This document shows, one piece after another, positions 8,672 to 17,231 of a stretch of DNA of 64,000 bases. A program made the position numbers and the translations under genes. The notes under the pieces are model-generated. The model had not been told where the DNA came from, did not search any database, and saw nothing but the letters and a program-made list of their open reading frames with translations. Numbering within the stretch: the stretch's first letter is position 1; the number at the start of each line of letters is the position of its first letter. Origin of the DNA: G963663315 sp963668255 (GTDB lineage Bacteria; Pseudomonadota; Gammaproteobacteria; Arenicellales; Poriferihabitantaceae); contig OZ220708.1 in assembly GCA_965116595.1 (NCBI GenBank), forward strand, positions 1,488,001 to 1,552,000, read 5' to 3'.

Positions 8672-11600
8672 TTGTCCACAATCGTTCCGACGGCGCTCGA
8701 ACACACGCCTTCTATGAAAGGTGGAGAAGCCCTACCAAGCCAAGGGAGACGGCTTCTCGGATTCAGCGATTCTCGACAAGGCTCCGCACGTCTGGCGGTC
8801 AGGCTTCAACAGGAGGCAGAACGGAACCGAATCAGGAGCATCCTTTACCACGCGCTCGCTTCTGGAAGAAAGATTTCGGACACGACAGAACTGGAGAAGC
8901 AGGTAGCCAAACTAAATGCACTCAACGACCCCACATTGCGCGGGATTCTGGTAGAGAAGCAAGCAGAGCTCTCCAGAGCTCTCGGAGAGAGTGGACACGG
9001 GACGCTCTCGTGGAAGGACGCCATCGACGCACTGAAGGGTGACTCCAGCCTTCAGCATATGCGCAAGTACTTCCGCGAGACTGCTTACAGCAACAGAACC
9101 CCGGAAGAATTCGCACGTTTCTGCCTGTACCGCGAGTTCTTTCGCCGTCCGAAGCGGATGAACTCGGCTGAGACCATGGGCCTCATCTGCCTCCGGTACC
9201 CGGACCTGGAGGGCAAGCCGGTGCCAAGGGAGTGGACGCTCGACAAAGAAGATTGGACTGCTTTCCTCAAACTCATCGTCGACTTCTTCATCCGCGACGT
9301 GAGTGCTGTAAACGACGACGACGACTACCTATGGTGGATGGGGATACCCGTAAGGAAACGGTATGTGCAAGGACCCGGGTTCCGAGGGAAACCAACCAGC
9401 CGTCAGAGACTCTGGCCTGCGGTTCGGCCCAGGACGAGACTCTCACGACTTCCACGCCTCTTGCAGGCAGCTGCTGGGTGGGACGACACACAGGCCACTA
9501 TCGACAGGATCAACGAAGCGTTTGAATGCGCGTGGGAAGCCTTGAGACCACATCTCCAGCAGGCAGGGGACGGGTTTCTGCTCAAGCTGGATGAGGTCGC
9601 AGTACTAAGCGAACTCTCTTCCGGAGAGATCTGTCCCTACACTTCGCGTGTACTTGATACGACCCTGAGAGGCATCTCGCCTTACCTACCGGCACGCGGA
9701 GCGCCGGAGCCGTGCATAAAGTTTTCACCACCACTGGTTCCCAAGCCCTACTGGCGCGACGAGTCAGGTAGAGTGAGCGACCGGGACGAAATTACCGTCT
9801 GGTTGGAAACGGACAAGAAAGTCAAGAAGGTACGTAAGCTCGGGGTTTGGTCGAACCTCAATGACAGAGCTGCGGCTAATACACCCTACTTCGAAGCAGC
9901 GGAACACTCTGCGCAGATCGACGGGGGACGCCTCCGCGATCTCGAAACGCGGTTCAAGGACGGCAAGCTTAACGTACTCAGCTGCTCAACAACCATGGAG
10001 ATGGGGGTCGATATCGGAGGGCTCTCAGCAGTCATCATGAACAACACGCCCCCGAGCTCGGCAAACTATCTCCAGCGTGCCGGCCGCGCTGGGCGTCGCG
10101 GCGAAGGCGTTTCCTTTGCGGTCACTCTCTGCCCGAGCTCCCCACATGGTGAACAGGTGTTCGAGAATCCACTATGGCCCTTCACGTCGTCAATTGGCGC
10201 GCCGAAGGTGGGCTTGGACAGCGAGCGCCTAGTACAAAGACATGTGAATGCGCTTTGCCTGGGTACATTCCTCGACACGTACGACGTCCGGCGACTCAGG
10301 ACACGCTGGTTTTACGAAAGTGATGAAACAGGTACAAGTCCGGGGAGACAGTTCGTCGAGTGGTGCCGTCTCGAGGCAGAGGAAAACGATAGGCTTGTCT
10401 CGGGCATCAGGAATCTGGTTCATGGCACCACCGCAGATATGCGCTCGGTGTCCGGGCTTCTTGAACGCACCGCGAATGCACTGGACACAGCCATGGATGC
10501 GTGGCTATGTGAAGTCGAAGCCTTGCGAAAGGATGCGGAGCAGTTCGAAGCAGATGAAAAGACCCGTCCTCCCGCGCTCCTCGCGATCGAGCGCCAACTG
10601 CGGCGCCTTGAGGAGGAGTATCTCCTGAGTGAACTCGCGAACCGCCAGTTCCTTCCCGGCTATGGATTCCCCACTGGTGTCGTTAGCTTCATTCCGACGA
10701 CGCTGGATGATCTCAGGCAGAGGAACAAGGATCGGGAGAGCCGAGAAGAAGCACTGGGCAAGAGGTTAGGCTACCCATCGCGCCAGTTGGAAATGGCAAT
10801 TCGAGAGTACGCGCCAGGCGCTGAAATTGTGATGGACGGTCGCGTGTACCGCTCTTCAGGAGTCACACTAAATTGGCACATCCCGCCGGGGGTCGATAAC
10901 ACGAACGAGGTACAGGCCCTTCGACATGTGTGGAGATGCCGAAAGTGTGGTATCACAGGTGATGCCATCGGGGAATCGCCAGAGAGGTGCCCGCACTGTG
11001 AAGGCTCACTTGATAAGGTGAAATACCTCAAGCCAGCGGGATTTGCAGTCGATATTCGGGACCACCCGCACAACAATGTTGTCTCCCCCATGTTCATACC
11101 GGTAGACCCGCCCTGGATCAGCTGTCCGACTCCTGATTGGACATCCTTTGCCAATCCGCAGATAGGTAGATTTCGGTACACCGACTCTGGGCACTTGTTT
11201 CATGGAAGTCGGGGTGTGACAGGCCACGGTTACGCCGTATGCCTCAGGTGCGGCCGGGCTACCTCGGAAGTGGGCCCCATGTTTGAAACCAAAGTACCGG
11301 AAGCGGTTCAGGAAGGCCACACCCGCCTCAGAGGCGGAAAGAAGCGCGACGGCACCGATCTTTGCAATGAAACCGGTTTCGCGATCCAGCGGGGACTCTC
11401 GCTCGGTGGGAGTCGCACAACTGATGTCTTCGAACTTCAGCTAGCAGGTCTGGTGGATTCCGGAGTTGCTCTCTCGGTAGGTATCGCTCTGCGGCGCGCG
11501 TTTTGCCAGCGCCTCGGGATTGAAGAACAGGAAGTGGGGGTTAGTGTGCGTCCCGCCAAGGGAGCAGACGAGTCTGTCCTTCAGTCCATTTTTCTCTACG

Positions 11601-13000
11601 ATTCCGCAACTGGCGGAAACGGCTACGTCGCCGGGTTGTGTGATCACGTTGCCCAAGCACTACGGGAGTGTGTACTGGTCCTTGACTGTGCCAAGAACTG
11701 CGACGCTGCCTGCCACAGCTGCCTCCTCACCTTTGACACCCAGTACGATTCGGCCAAATTGGATCGACGCAAGGGTCTCGCGTTTCTCACAATAGAGCGC
11801 CTCGATGGGCTCGTGCTTCAAGAACATAACCGGATTCTAGGGGAGAACTCTCGGATACTCACACGCCCGTTGTACCGGCATTTGGCGGAGGTCTCGGCAG
11901 AGCCCGGCGTAGAGGAAGTCCGGATCTGGTTCGGTGACGAAGCCGACGTTTGGGATGTGGAAAACTTCCCCCTCTATCGACATTTTCTGCGTTGGGTAGA
12001 TAACGGGCAACGCGTTCGCTTGTTTGTGACACCGGATACCTGGACTCGACTCAGCGATGGGAGCCGCCACGCTCTAGGTGGCTTGGTTACTGGGGGACAG
12101 GGAAACATAACAGTACATCGGGCAGAAGGGCCTACCACAGAATACGGCTGCGGGGCCCTAGTGGCCGCTGTGGGAGGACCAGAGAAATGTGTCAATTGGG
12201 CCGTTCCTTGTAGACACTGGCCAGCAATGAACGAGGTGTGGGGACAACTCCCCGCGGGAGAAGTCTGCGTCTATGCACCACTTGACGAGCGACTGCCAGA
12301 GGTTCTAACTGCTGAGGTGACGAACAAAGAACTTCGCCCGCGACCCGAAGGTACCGAGGCAATCCTTCCGGTCCGGGATGAACTGAACGGCCGCATAGAA
12401 GGGTTTGGTTCGCGATTCTGGACCCACGTGCTAGGCAAGTGCGGGGCACTTGAGAACGAATTCAAGCGACAAGGTACTCTGACGCGGGTGAGTTATACCG
12501 ACCGGTATATCGCAACACCCTGGGCCGTATTGCTGTTTCGGGAAATCCTGCTCGAACTGGTACGCGTTGGTCTCGTCGATACGGGTACCACGTTGCAGGT
12601 CCTCTCGAAGGACTTGAACAAACACTATCGTGTTGGGCGACCGGGCGGCTATATCACTGACTCGTTTCTGGACGAAGCAACGCGAAAGAGACTATTCGAG
12701 ACCGCATTCGAATCCGGACGAGGGAGCTTGTGCTGGAGTGGTCCGATCGAGTTCGAGACTGGACCCGCACCTCACTTCCGGGAGCTTGCGCTAGAGTGGG
12801 AGGACGGCGCCGCATGGTCACTGAAGCTTGATCAGGGGGTAGGCTACTGGCGTTGTCGTCCATCCGCCGAGTTCCCGTTTAACCGGGTTCCAGATGAGCA
12901 GTTACGACGCATGAACGAAATCGCGAAGTGCCACCGCGTGGTGTCCCAAGGCATCTTCCCAACCTACATCTATGTTGCGAAGGGTACTGCCACGCAGTAG
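8672..13000 (+). CDS. druE: DruE helicase, C-terminal fragment with helicase-C and DUF1998 domains
   Basis: The largest druE segment (about 1,440 residues); real coding in this frame begins near 8600. Helicase motifs V and VI are seen in MEMGVDIGGLSAVI and YLQRAGRAGRRGE (nt 9990-10110). A CRKCGITG...CPHC zinc site lies near nt 10940. The DUF1998 signature NCDAACHSCLLTFD lies near nt 11695. Druantia E proteins are giant helicases with DUF1998 of about this combined length (roughly 2,040 residues over three segments). The C-terminal 400 residues have no recognised motif. With the two frame changes corrected, the gene would be complete. Confidence 0.8.
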   Translation: MSTIVPTALEHTPSMKGGEALPSQGRRLLGFSDSRQGSARLAVRLQQEAERNRIRSILYHALASGRKISDTTELEKQVAKLNALNDPTLRGILVEKQAELSRALGESGHGTLSWKDAIDALKGDSSLQHMRKYFRETAYSNRTPEEFARFCLYREFFRRPKRMNSAETMGLICLRYPDLEGKPVPREWTLDKEDWTAFLKLIVDFFIRDVSAVNDDDDYLWWMGIPVRKRYVQGPGFRGKPTSRQRLWPAVRPRTRLSRLPRLLQAAAGWDDTQATIDRINEAFECAWEALRPHLQQAGDGFLLKLDEVAVLSELSSGEICPYTSRVLDTTLRGISPYLPARGAPEPCIKFSPPLVPKPYWRDESGRVSDRDEITVWLETDKKVKKVRKLGVWSNLNDRAAANTPYFEAAEHSAQIDGGRLRDLETRFKDGKLNVLSCSTTMEMGVDIGGLSAVIMNNTPPSSANYLQRAGRAGRRGEGVSFAVTLCPSSPHGEQVFENPLWPFTSSIGAPKVGLDSERLVQRHVNALCLGTFLDTYDVRRLRTRWFYESDETGTSPGRQFVEWCRLEAEENDRLVSGIRNLVHGTTADMRSVSGLLERTANALDTAMDAWLCEVEALRKDAEQFEADEKTRPPALLAIERQLRRLEEEYLLSELANRQFLPGYGFPTGVVSFIPTTLDDLRQRNKDRESREEALGKRLGYPSRQLEMAIREYAPGAEIVMDGRVYRSSGVTLNWHIPPGVDNTNEVQALRHVWRCRKCGITGDAIGESPERCPHCEGSLDKVKYLKPAGFAVDIRDHPHNNVVSPMFIPVDPPWISCPTPDWTSFANPQIGRFRYTDSGHLFHGSRGVTGHGYAVCLRCGRATSEVGPMFETKVPEAVQEGHTRLRGGKKRDGTDLCNETGFAIQRGLSLGGSRTTDVFELQLAGLVDSGVALSVGIALRRAFCQRLGIEEQEVGVSVRPAKGADESVLQSIFLYDSATGGNGYVAGLCDHVAQALRECVLVLDCAKNCDAACHSCLLTFDTQYDSAKLDRRKGLAFLTIERLDGLVLQEHNRILGENSRILTRPLYRHLAEVSAEPGVEEVRIWFGDEADVWDVENFPLYRHFLRWVDNGQRVRLFVTPDTWTRLSDGSRHALGGLVTGGQGNITVHRAEGPTTEYGCGALVAAVGGPEKCVNWAVPCRHWPAMNEVWGQLPAGEVCVYAPLDERLPEVLTAEVTNKELRPRPEGTEAILPVRDELNGRIEGFGSRFWTHVLGKCGALENEFKRQGTLTRVSYTDRYIATPWAVLLFREILLELVRVGLVDTGTTLQVLSKDLNKHYRVGRPGGYITDSFLDEATRKRLFETAFESGRGSLCWSGPIEFETGPAPHFRELALEWEDGAAWSLKLDQGVGYWRCRPSAEFPFNRVPDEQLRRMNEIAKCHRVVSQGIFPTYIYVAKGTATQ

Positions 13001-13023
13001 TGGAAAAACCGGAAAAGGGAGGA

Positions 13024-13160
13024 GGGTGGTAATCATCCTGACGGATCGGGGTACAGAGTACTGTGGACATGCTGAAAGCCACGATCACCTACTATACCTG
13101 GTCATCAACGACATTGATCACAGCAAAACCAAGGCCAAATTGCCCCAAACCAACGGCTGA
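13024..13160 (+). pseudogene. IS481-family transposase fragment
   Basis: The frame reads IILTDRGTEYCG...LYLVINDIDHSKTKAKLPQTNG and then stops. This is the integrase-core stretch of IS481-type transposases, where an ICERFH-type segment normally follows QTNG. Both ends are missing. It directly abuts an IS3 fragment on the other strand. Confidence 0.6.
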
Positions 13161-13307
13161 ATCCCCCCGAGTATTCCGGATACTCGGTTGTTTGAGTCGA
13201 GCCATCATGGCTGACTCTTCAAGCTGTCGATAATACATCATTTCATATTCAGCCGACGGCACATCGCCGATCGGTTCAAGTAGACGGCGATTGTTAAACC
13301 AGTCCAC
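13160..13307 (-). pseudogene. IS3-family transposase (OrfB) C-terminal fragment
   Basis: The minus-strand translation DWFNNRRLLEPIGDVPSA followed by YYRQLEESAMMARLKQPS and RNTRGDS is the conserved C-terminus of IS3-type transposases. The catalytic DDE part is gone. The stretch between Q and D includes an 8-bp inverted repeat (13169-13189) that is simply coding sequence of the element. Confidence 0.6.
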
Positions 13308-13578
13308 CCTCATCACGGATCTGGAGCATTGGTTCATGGCATTCGGTGAAGCGCGAAACATTATCATCCATGAGGGTGGGTTGCCAGAGCTCACTTACTC
13401 TGGTCCTTGTGTCTACAACGGCCTCTTCTTCTTCACCGGTGAGTTCTTGCTTCGGGGTGTTATCAAGGTGCTGCTGTCGGAACTCGGCTATGACAACGCA
13501 TGGCGCAGTGAGCTTTGGAGAACCATTGATGCGGCTTGGGAGAGTGGGGGTCTCTACCCGGATATTGCACGAACCTGA
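13291..13578 (+). pseudogene. C-terminal remnant of a HEPN-like protein
   Basis: A 95-codon frame whose 5' end overlaps the IS3 fragment. It contains FGEARNIIIHEGGLPEL, where RNIIIH fits the R-x4-6-H motif of HEPN ribonucleases, followed by two predicted helices ending ...WESGGLYPDIART. The start (TTG) is not credible. The upstream part was probably removed by the IS3 insertion. Assignment to HEPN rests on the single motif and context. Confidence 0.4.
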
Positions 13579-13945
13579 TAGAATGACTGATCCGTTCTCT
13601 CAAAGACTTGATCGAAATGGTGGTCCGGCTCGAATTACTGAACATCAGCCTAAATAGTATTCACGAATCCATCAATACCTCGTCAAGCAACCGGTAAGCT
13701 TGTATTTCACCTGTTCGGTGCCCTGACCGAGTCCGAGTGAAACCTGATTCGGGAACAAACCCGCGCCGCAGGCCTTCAGGCTGCACGTACACGAGGACGC
13801 AAGCGTGGACGGCCAAAGGCCTTGGATCGGGGCAAGCGAAAATTAGCAGTTAAACTCTACAATAAAAATTGGTGCACCATAGGACAGATCTGCGAGATGA
13901 TGAGTATCTCCAAGCCAACCTTGTACAAGGACATTAATAGTGACA
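13577..13945 (+). pseudogene. Serine recombinase (Tn3-type resolvase) remnant
   Basis: The C-terminal half of a resolvase can be followed across frames: SLKDLIEMVVRLELLNI, then TGKLVFHLFGALTESE, an in-frame TGA where Arg is expected, NLIREQTRA, and RTRGRKRGRPKALDRG. It ends with the helix-turn-helix ICEMMSISKPTLYKDI. The catalytic serine domain is missing and at least one frameshift occurs near 13690. It is a degenerate relic. Confidence 0.65.
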
Positions 13946-14092
13946 AGGGTAGTGGTACAATCCGGCGTGTTCGAGACCCGCAAGGATAACGGGTCACGAG
14001 GACTCGCTCACTTCCTCTGCGATGGTGTACCTTCCCACTTTAATAGGATCCCGCAGTGTTGGTATTTACAAATCTCAGGAAGCACTGAAACA

Positions 14093-15052
14093 ATGCAAAC
14101 TTACAACGAAACCGACGCCCGCATTTTTGAAATTTTCTGTCCAGACACCATAAACAGGCTATCAGAAATCAAATCTGGCAACAGAAGGTTTGCCTACTAC
14201 ACCTCAGCGGATACAGCGATGAAAATCATCCAGAAAAAGGAAATCTGGCTTCGAAACGCTACTGTCATGAATGATTTCTCGGAGATCTCTTACGGACTTT
14301 CCCTTGTTAAGAAGGCCTTATCTGGTCGTTATGGCAAATTTTTCAGCGAGGTCGCGAATTCTGTGTTTCCCGGTGTCATGGACAAAATCAGTCCGAAGTT
14401 GATCGAGTTGGAATGGCATTGGAAGTTCGAAACTTACCTCTCGTGTTTGTCGTTACATGAGCCCTGTGAAGATCGAATTGGCAGGTTGTCTATGTGGCGC
14501 GAGTACGGAGGCGTCGCTCTCATAATCAACAACACCCCTCTGACCGCTGTTAGCGATAGGCTTGGTGTCTACTCGACCCCTGTACACTATCTTGACCAGA
14601 CTGGTGCTGAAACACGCCTGAGAACAGTGGCGCAGGCAATTTTAGATAATTTCGATTTCATACGCGATCTTGGAGAAGATGCATTCATTGATTGCGCGAT
14701 CAACATGGTATTCTTAGCCGCCATCGGAACCAAGCATCCAGGATTTTCAGAAGAGAAGGAGTGGCGGATATATTTCAGGTCAGCCGAATATCCAAACTCA
14801 ATACTTAAAAGTAAAGTCGTTGTCATTGATAACGTTCCCCAAGAGATTTGGGCTTTGCCGTTGCAGCACGACCCGGACAACGATCTTCATCACGCCGACA
14901 TCCCCAGTCTGCTGGACAGGATAATCGTCGGACCGACACCTTATCCGTACGTAAGTTCTCGCGCTTTTATGAAACTCCTGGAAGAAGCTGGCGTCGATGA
15001 CGCTCCCCACAAAGTCGTTGTGTCCGATATTCCGTTGCGCAAGCGTGGGTAA
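14093..15052 (+). CDS. DUF2971-family protein
   Basis: About 319 residues from ATG 14093 (AGGAAG 12 bases upstream). The frame is open earlier, but that part reads through recombinase relic sequence. Seen: TYLSCLSLHEPCEDRIGRLSMWREYG followed by GVALIINN, and later EKEWRI and RIIVGPTPYP, the recurrent pattern of DUF2971 (F/C-S-L-S...W..Y). These are soluble proteins of unknown function, often found in genomic and defence islands. No transmembrane segment is seen. It stands alone between relics and a tRNA. Confidence 0.65.
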   Translation: MQTYNETDARIFEIFCPDTINRLSEIKSGNRRFAYYTSADTAMKIIQKKEIWLRNATVMNDFSEISYGLSLVKKALSGRYGKFFSEVANSVFPGVMDKISPKLIELEWHWKFETYLSCLSLHEPCEDRIGRLSMWREYGGVALIINNTPLTAVSDRLGVYSTPVHYLDQTGAETRLRTVAQAILDNFDFIRDLGEDAFIDCAINMVFLAAIGTKHPGFSEEKEWRIYFRSAEYPNSILKSKVVVIDNVPQEIWALPLQHDPDNDLHHADIPSLLDRIIVGPTPYPYVSSRAFMKLLEEAGVDDAPHKVVVSDIPLRKRG

Positions 15053-15108
15053 AGTATCATCAATATGAGCATAGCTCAGGCCTCTACTTTACCGACATGG
15101 AGTGTTTC

Positions 15109-15371
15109 ATGAATCCGGCCGCAGAATCGGAATACGCTAATGTTATCGGGAAAGCTGTTACAGTAGCTCGTGTAGCGACTGGTGAGGTCGAAGAACAATT
15201 TTTCCACTACGGAAAGGACAAGGCGGCGTCGAACTGGGACGCCGAGGTGGCAAGTCAAGGGCCGAAAGGCTCACCAGAGAGCAACGATTTGAAATTGCTC
15301 GGAAGGCTGCGAAAATACACTGGACTAAAAATGATACAAAATTAAGGGCCAACATGGTATATTCATGTTAG
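15109..15371 (+). pseudogene. Small basic KDKAA-LGRRGG-type protein, frameshifted
   Basis: From ATG 15109 the frame reads MNPAAESEYANVIGKAVTVA...GKDKAASN and then needs a shift at about 15234 to continue LGRRGGKSRAERLTREQRFE and IARKAAKIHWTK to TAG at 15371. The joined protein of about 87 residues resembles common short proteobacterial proteins ending in G-R-x-G-G-K-x-R-A...IAKKAA-x-x-W, whose function is unknown. One missing base would restore it. Without that, the frame ends in unrelated residues at 15345. Confidence 0.5.
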
Positions 15372-15383
15372 CCCTTGGAATTG

Positions 15384-15469
15384 CGGAGGTGGTGGGATTC
15401 GAACCCACGAGACCATACCAGTCCGGCGGTTTTAAAGACCGCTGCATTTAACCTCTCTGCCACACCTCC
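15384..15469 (-). tRNA. Class II serine-type tRNA with anticodon UUA (predicted ochre suppressor)
   Basis: An 86-nt cloverleaf on the minus strand. The acceptor GGAGGTG pairs perfectly with CACCTCC; the D arm is GCA/TGC; the anticodon stem GCGGT/ACCGC encloses the loop CTTTAAA; a long variable arm (GGAC/GTCT with a G-U pair) follows; the T arm is GTGGG TTCGAAT CCCAC. Discriminator G73 and the long variable arm fit serine identity, and the sequence resembles tRNA-Ser(UGA). With U33 fixed, positions 34-36 read TTA (15435-15433), which pairs with UAA stop codons. The encoded 3' end is GCAA, so CCA must be added. Expression and charging are untested. Confidence 0.75.
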
Positions 15470-15484
15470 AAGTGTGCTCACCAT

Positions 15485-15524
15485 GGGCTGGCCCTGCTAC
15501 CGCTGTCATGGTTCGGGCCAGCCC
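15485..15524. repeat. Perfect 10-bp inverted repeat (hairpin 1)
   Basis: GGGCTGGCCC at 15485-15494 and GGGCCAGCCC at 15515-15524 form an uninterrupted 10-bp stem with a 20-base loop, 16 bases upstream of the tRNA 5' end. No T run follows on either strand, so a classical intrinsic terminator is doubtful. Confidence 0.6.
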
Positions 15525-15533
15525 TTATCTATA

Positions 15534-15572
15534 ATCGCCCCGGTCGCGGGTGAACGTGCGCGCCGGGGCGAT
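15534..15572. repeat. Perfect 10-bp inverted repeat (hairpin 2)
   Basis: ATCGCCCCGG at 15534-15543 pairs with CCGGGGCGAT at 15563-15572 around a 19-base loop. It lies nine bases from hairpin 1, and the two stems differ in sequence. Together they form a tandem structured element between the tRNA and the winged-helix operon. Confidence 0.6.
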
Positions 15573-15676
15573 GGCTCTTCTGGTCATAAAGTCCTCTAAA
15601 ATTCAAGATATGACGTATTGTGCTCAATAAATGAGCCGTAGTCAATAGCAAACTATGCAAACCAGATAAATATTAG

Positions 15677-15710
15677 TTGACAATGATATCACGTATATTG
15701 TACGTTAAAA
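15677..15710 (+). promoter_or_regulatory. Promoter with overlapping ACGTA-N5-TACGT palindrome
   Basis: A consensus -35 TTGACA at 15677-15682 is followed at the right distance by an AT-rich -10 region (near 15700). A symmetric site ACGTA-TATTG-TACGT (15691-15705) overlaps it. The next gene encodes a winged-helix protein, so this is a likely autorepression site. GGAG lies about 10 bases before the ATG at 15737. Confidence 0.5.
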
Positions 15711-15736
15711 AAAGATAACTGAAAGGAGTATATACT

Positions 15737-16480
15737 ATGAACAAGCGAACCCGTTCACCGAACTATCCGGCAATAAGTCTACCAGAGGCCCTTGAACGAC
15801 TGAAGGGACTGTGGGACTCTATCGAAAACCACGCGGCTGATCGCGAGGTGGTGGTTAAAGGTATGGGGTACACCACTGTACATGGAGCCTCAATCACAGC
15901 CTTGTCGGCATTGTGTAAATACGGACTTGTGAAGCGGGAAGGTCGGGACTACAGGATTACAGAGCGCGGTCAGATGTACTTACATCCGAAAAATCACACA
16001 GAACGGAAAGAGGCGATTCAATCTGCAGCTATTGAGCCAAAGCTGTTCGTACTGTTGAACGAACAATTTCCCGGAGGAACATCGAATGACGAATTGATAC
16101 GTAACTATTTAATTCGTGAAAAATACTCACAATCAGCTGTTACGAGTGCTATACGCTCATATCGTGAAACACAGGCACTTTTGGAAAGTGAATGTGGCGA
16201 TTATGATACTGACTCTGATGTATCATCTAAGGATTCTACCCCTATGGAGCAACCTGCAATTCGTATGGGACAAATGGCTCCTGCCAGTTCAGGACAGTTT
16301 CGAGTATCCATGACGGACGAATTCTACGTTGATGTAACTGCGTCTAGGCTTAATCGGTCGGGAGTTGAGCGACTATTGGCATGGTTGAAGGCAAATCAAG
16401 AACTCGTCCCGGATGAATCCCCCCAAGAGGTCAAAGAGGATAATTCTAATATGAACCAAACTGAGGCGAAGCCCAAATGA
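15737..16480 (+). CDS. Winged-helix DNA-binding protein of a HEPN-linked pair
   Basis: 247 residues. An N-terminal winged-helix-like segment (KGMGYTTVHGASITALSALC, then LVKREGRDYRITERGQMYL) is followed by a second helical segment (LFVLLNEQF...DELIRNYLIREKYS...AIRSYRETQALLE), an acidic/serine-rich linker, and a C-terminal strand-helix unit. The ATG has GGAG upstream, and a palindrome sits in its promoter. Its stop overlaps the next ATG (ATGA), so the HEPN-like protein is coupled to it. By analogy with two-gene toxin-antitoxin units it may be the regulator/antitoxin. The family is not recognised. Confidence 0.6.
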   Translation: MNKRTRSPNYPAISLPEALERLKGLWDSIENHAADREVVVKGMGYTTVHGASITALSALCKYGLVKREGRDYRITERGQMYLHPKNHTERKEAIQSAAIEPKLFVLLNEQFPGGTSNDELIRNYLIREKYSQSAVTSAIRSYRETQALLESECGDYDTDSDVSSKDSTPMEQPAIRMGQMAPASSGQFRVSMTDEFYVDVTASRLNRSGVERLLAWLKANQELVPDESPQEVKEDNSNMNQTEAKPK

Positions 16481-16921
16481 CCGAAATGCCCCATGACGTG
16501 CAGTGTATTGCACTAAGACAATTAGAAACTGCTCTCCATTTGTATTTTGAAGGAGAAGATTACTACTCAGTTATCACATTGGCGGGTGCTTCAGAGGAAC
16601 TCCTTGGTAAACTTTCAAGAAAAGATGGAAATGACACTGCCTTGGAGGCGATTAAGAAAAACGTTTCAGCGGTAGACAAAGCATACTTCAGGGAAGATCT
16701 AACAGAAAAGAAAATTTTTTAAGCGGGCAAATAAAATACGAAACTTTTTGAAACACGGGTCTCAAGGTAAACTGAATGCTATCAAGTTTGATGCACAAAC
16801 CGAAGCAAAGGACATGCTGAATCGAGCTGTTGATAACTACTATAATCTGACAGGAGAACTCACTCCTACAATGAAAAAATTTCAAGACGAGAACGTATCG
16901 GATAATGCTCACAAGTTCTAA
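16477..16921 (+). CDS. HEPN-like protein, frame broken at a T6 run
   Basis: The first 81 codons (QLETALHLYFEGEDYYSVIT, SEELLGKL) end at TAA 16720-16722, inside AAAATTTTTTAAG. One base over, the protein continues convincingly as KRANKIRNFLKHGSQGKLN, ending NAHKF-stop at 16921, for about 147 residues. RNFLKH matches the R-x4-6-H catalytic motif of HEPN RNases, and the preceding helices fit that fold. Either there is an extra T, or a +1 slip occurs on TTT-TAA, because the P-site tRNA can re-pair with TTT and AAG follows. Likely a toxin-like partner of the winged-helix protein. Confidence 0.55.
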
Positions 16922-17003
16922 AGTTTATACGTGTCTTGCCTCCTAAACTTGATCCAGATTTGGGTTTAAAGTTTTCAAAACGGGTTGGAATCAGGGGGTC
17001 AAC

Positions 17004-17231
17004 ATGCGCAAAGTCACCCTTCATGAGGAAATCCGGGATATTCTTATTGCCAATGGCAATGTCTGGATGGCAACGCACGAGATTGCCGCACAAGTAAACC
17101 TGCGAGGCAGATACAGAAAGAAAGACGGCAGTGAGATGACCGACTATCAGATACACGGCCGTACTCGAAAGCGCTCTCATTTATTTGACCGGGAAGGTCG
17201 CTTAGTGCGGTGCAAGGAGCAATACCTGTAA
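17004..17231 (+). CDS. Small helix-turn-helix-like protein
   Basis: 75 residues, MRKVTLHEEIRDILIANGNV followed by WMATHEIAAQVNLRGRYRKK. The layout (helix, MATHEIAAQV helix, then TDYQIHGRTRKR and a strand LFDREGRLVRC) resembles HARE/winged-helix modules that read DNA near restriction and repair enzymes. AGGGGG precedes the ATG by five bases. It is a standalone gene just after the HEPN pair. Function unknown. Confidence 0.55.
   Translation: MRKVTLHEEIRDILIANGNVWMATHEIAAQVNLRGRYRKKDGSEMTDYQIHGRTRKRSHLFDREGRLVRCKEQYL

Noticed and set aside
12972..13160. Short standalone gene after druE
   Set aside because: Its readable part is an IS481 transposase fragment; the first codons overlap the druE 3' end.
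15384..15469. tRNA-Leu(UAA) or tRNA-Sec interpretation
   Set aside because: The perfect 5-bp anticodon stem fixes the loop as CTTTAAA, giving UUA, not UAA or UCA. G73 argues against Leu and the 7-bp acceptor against Sec.
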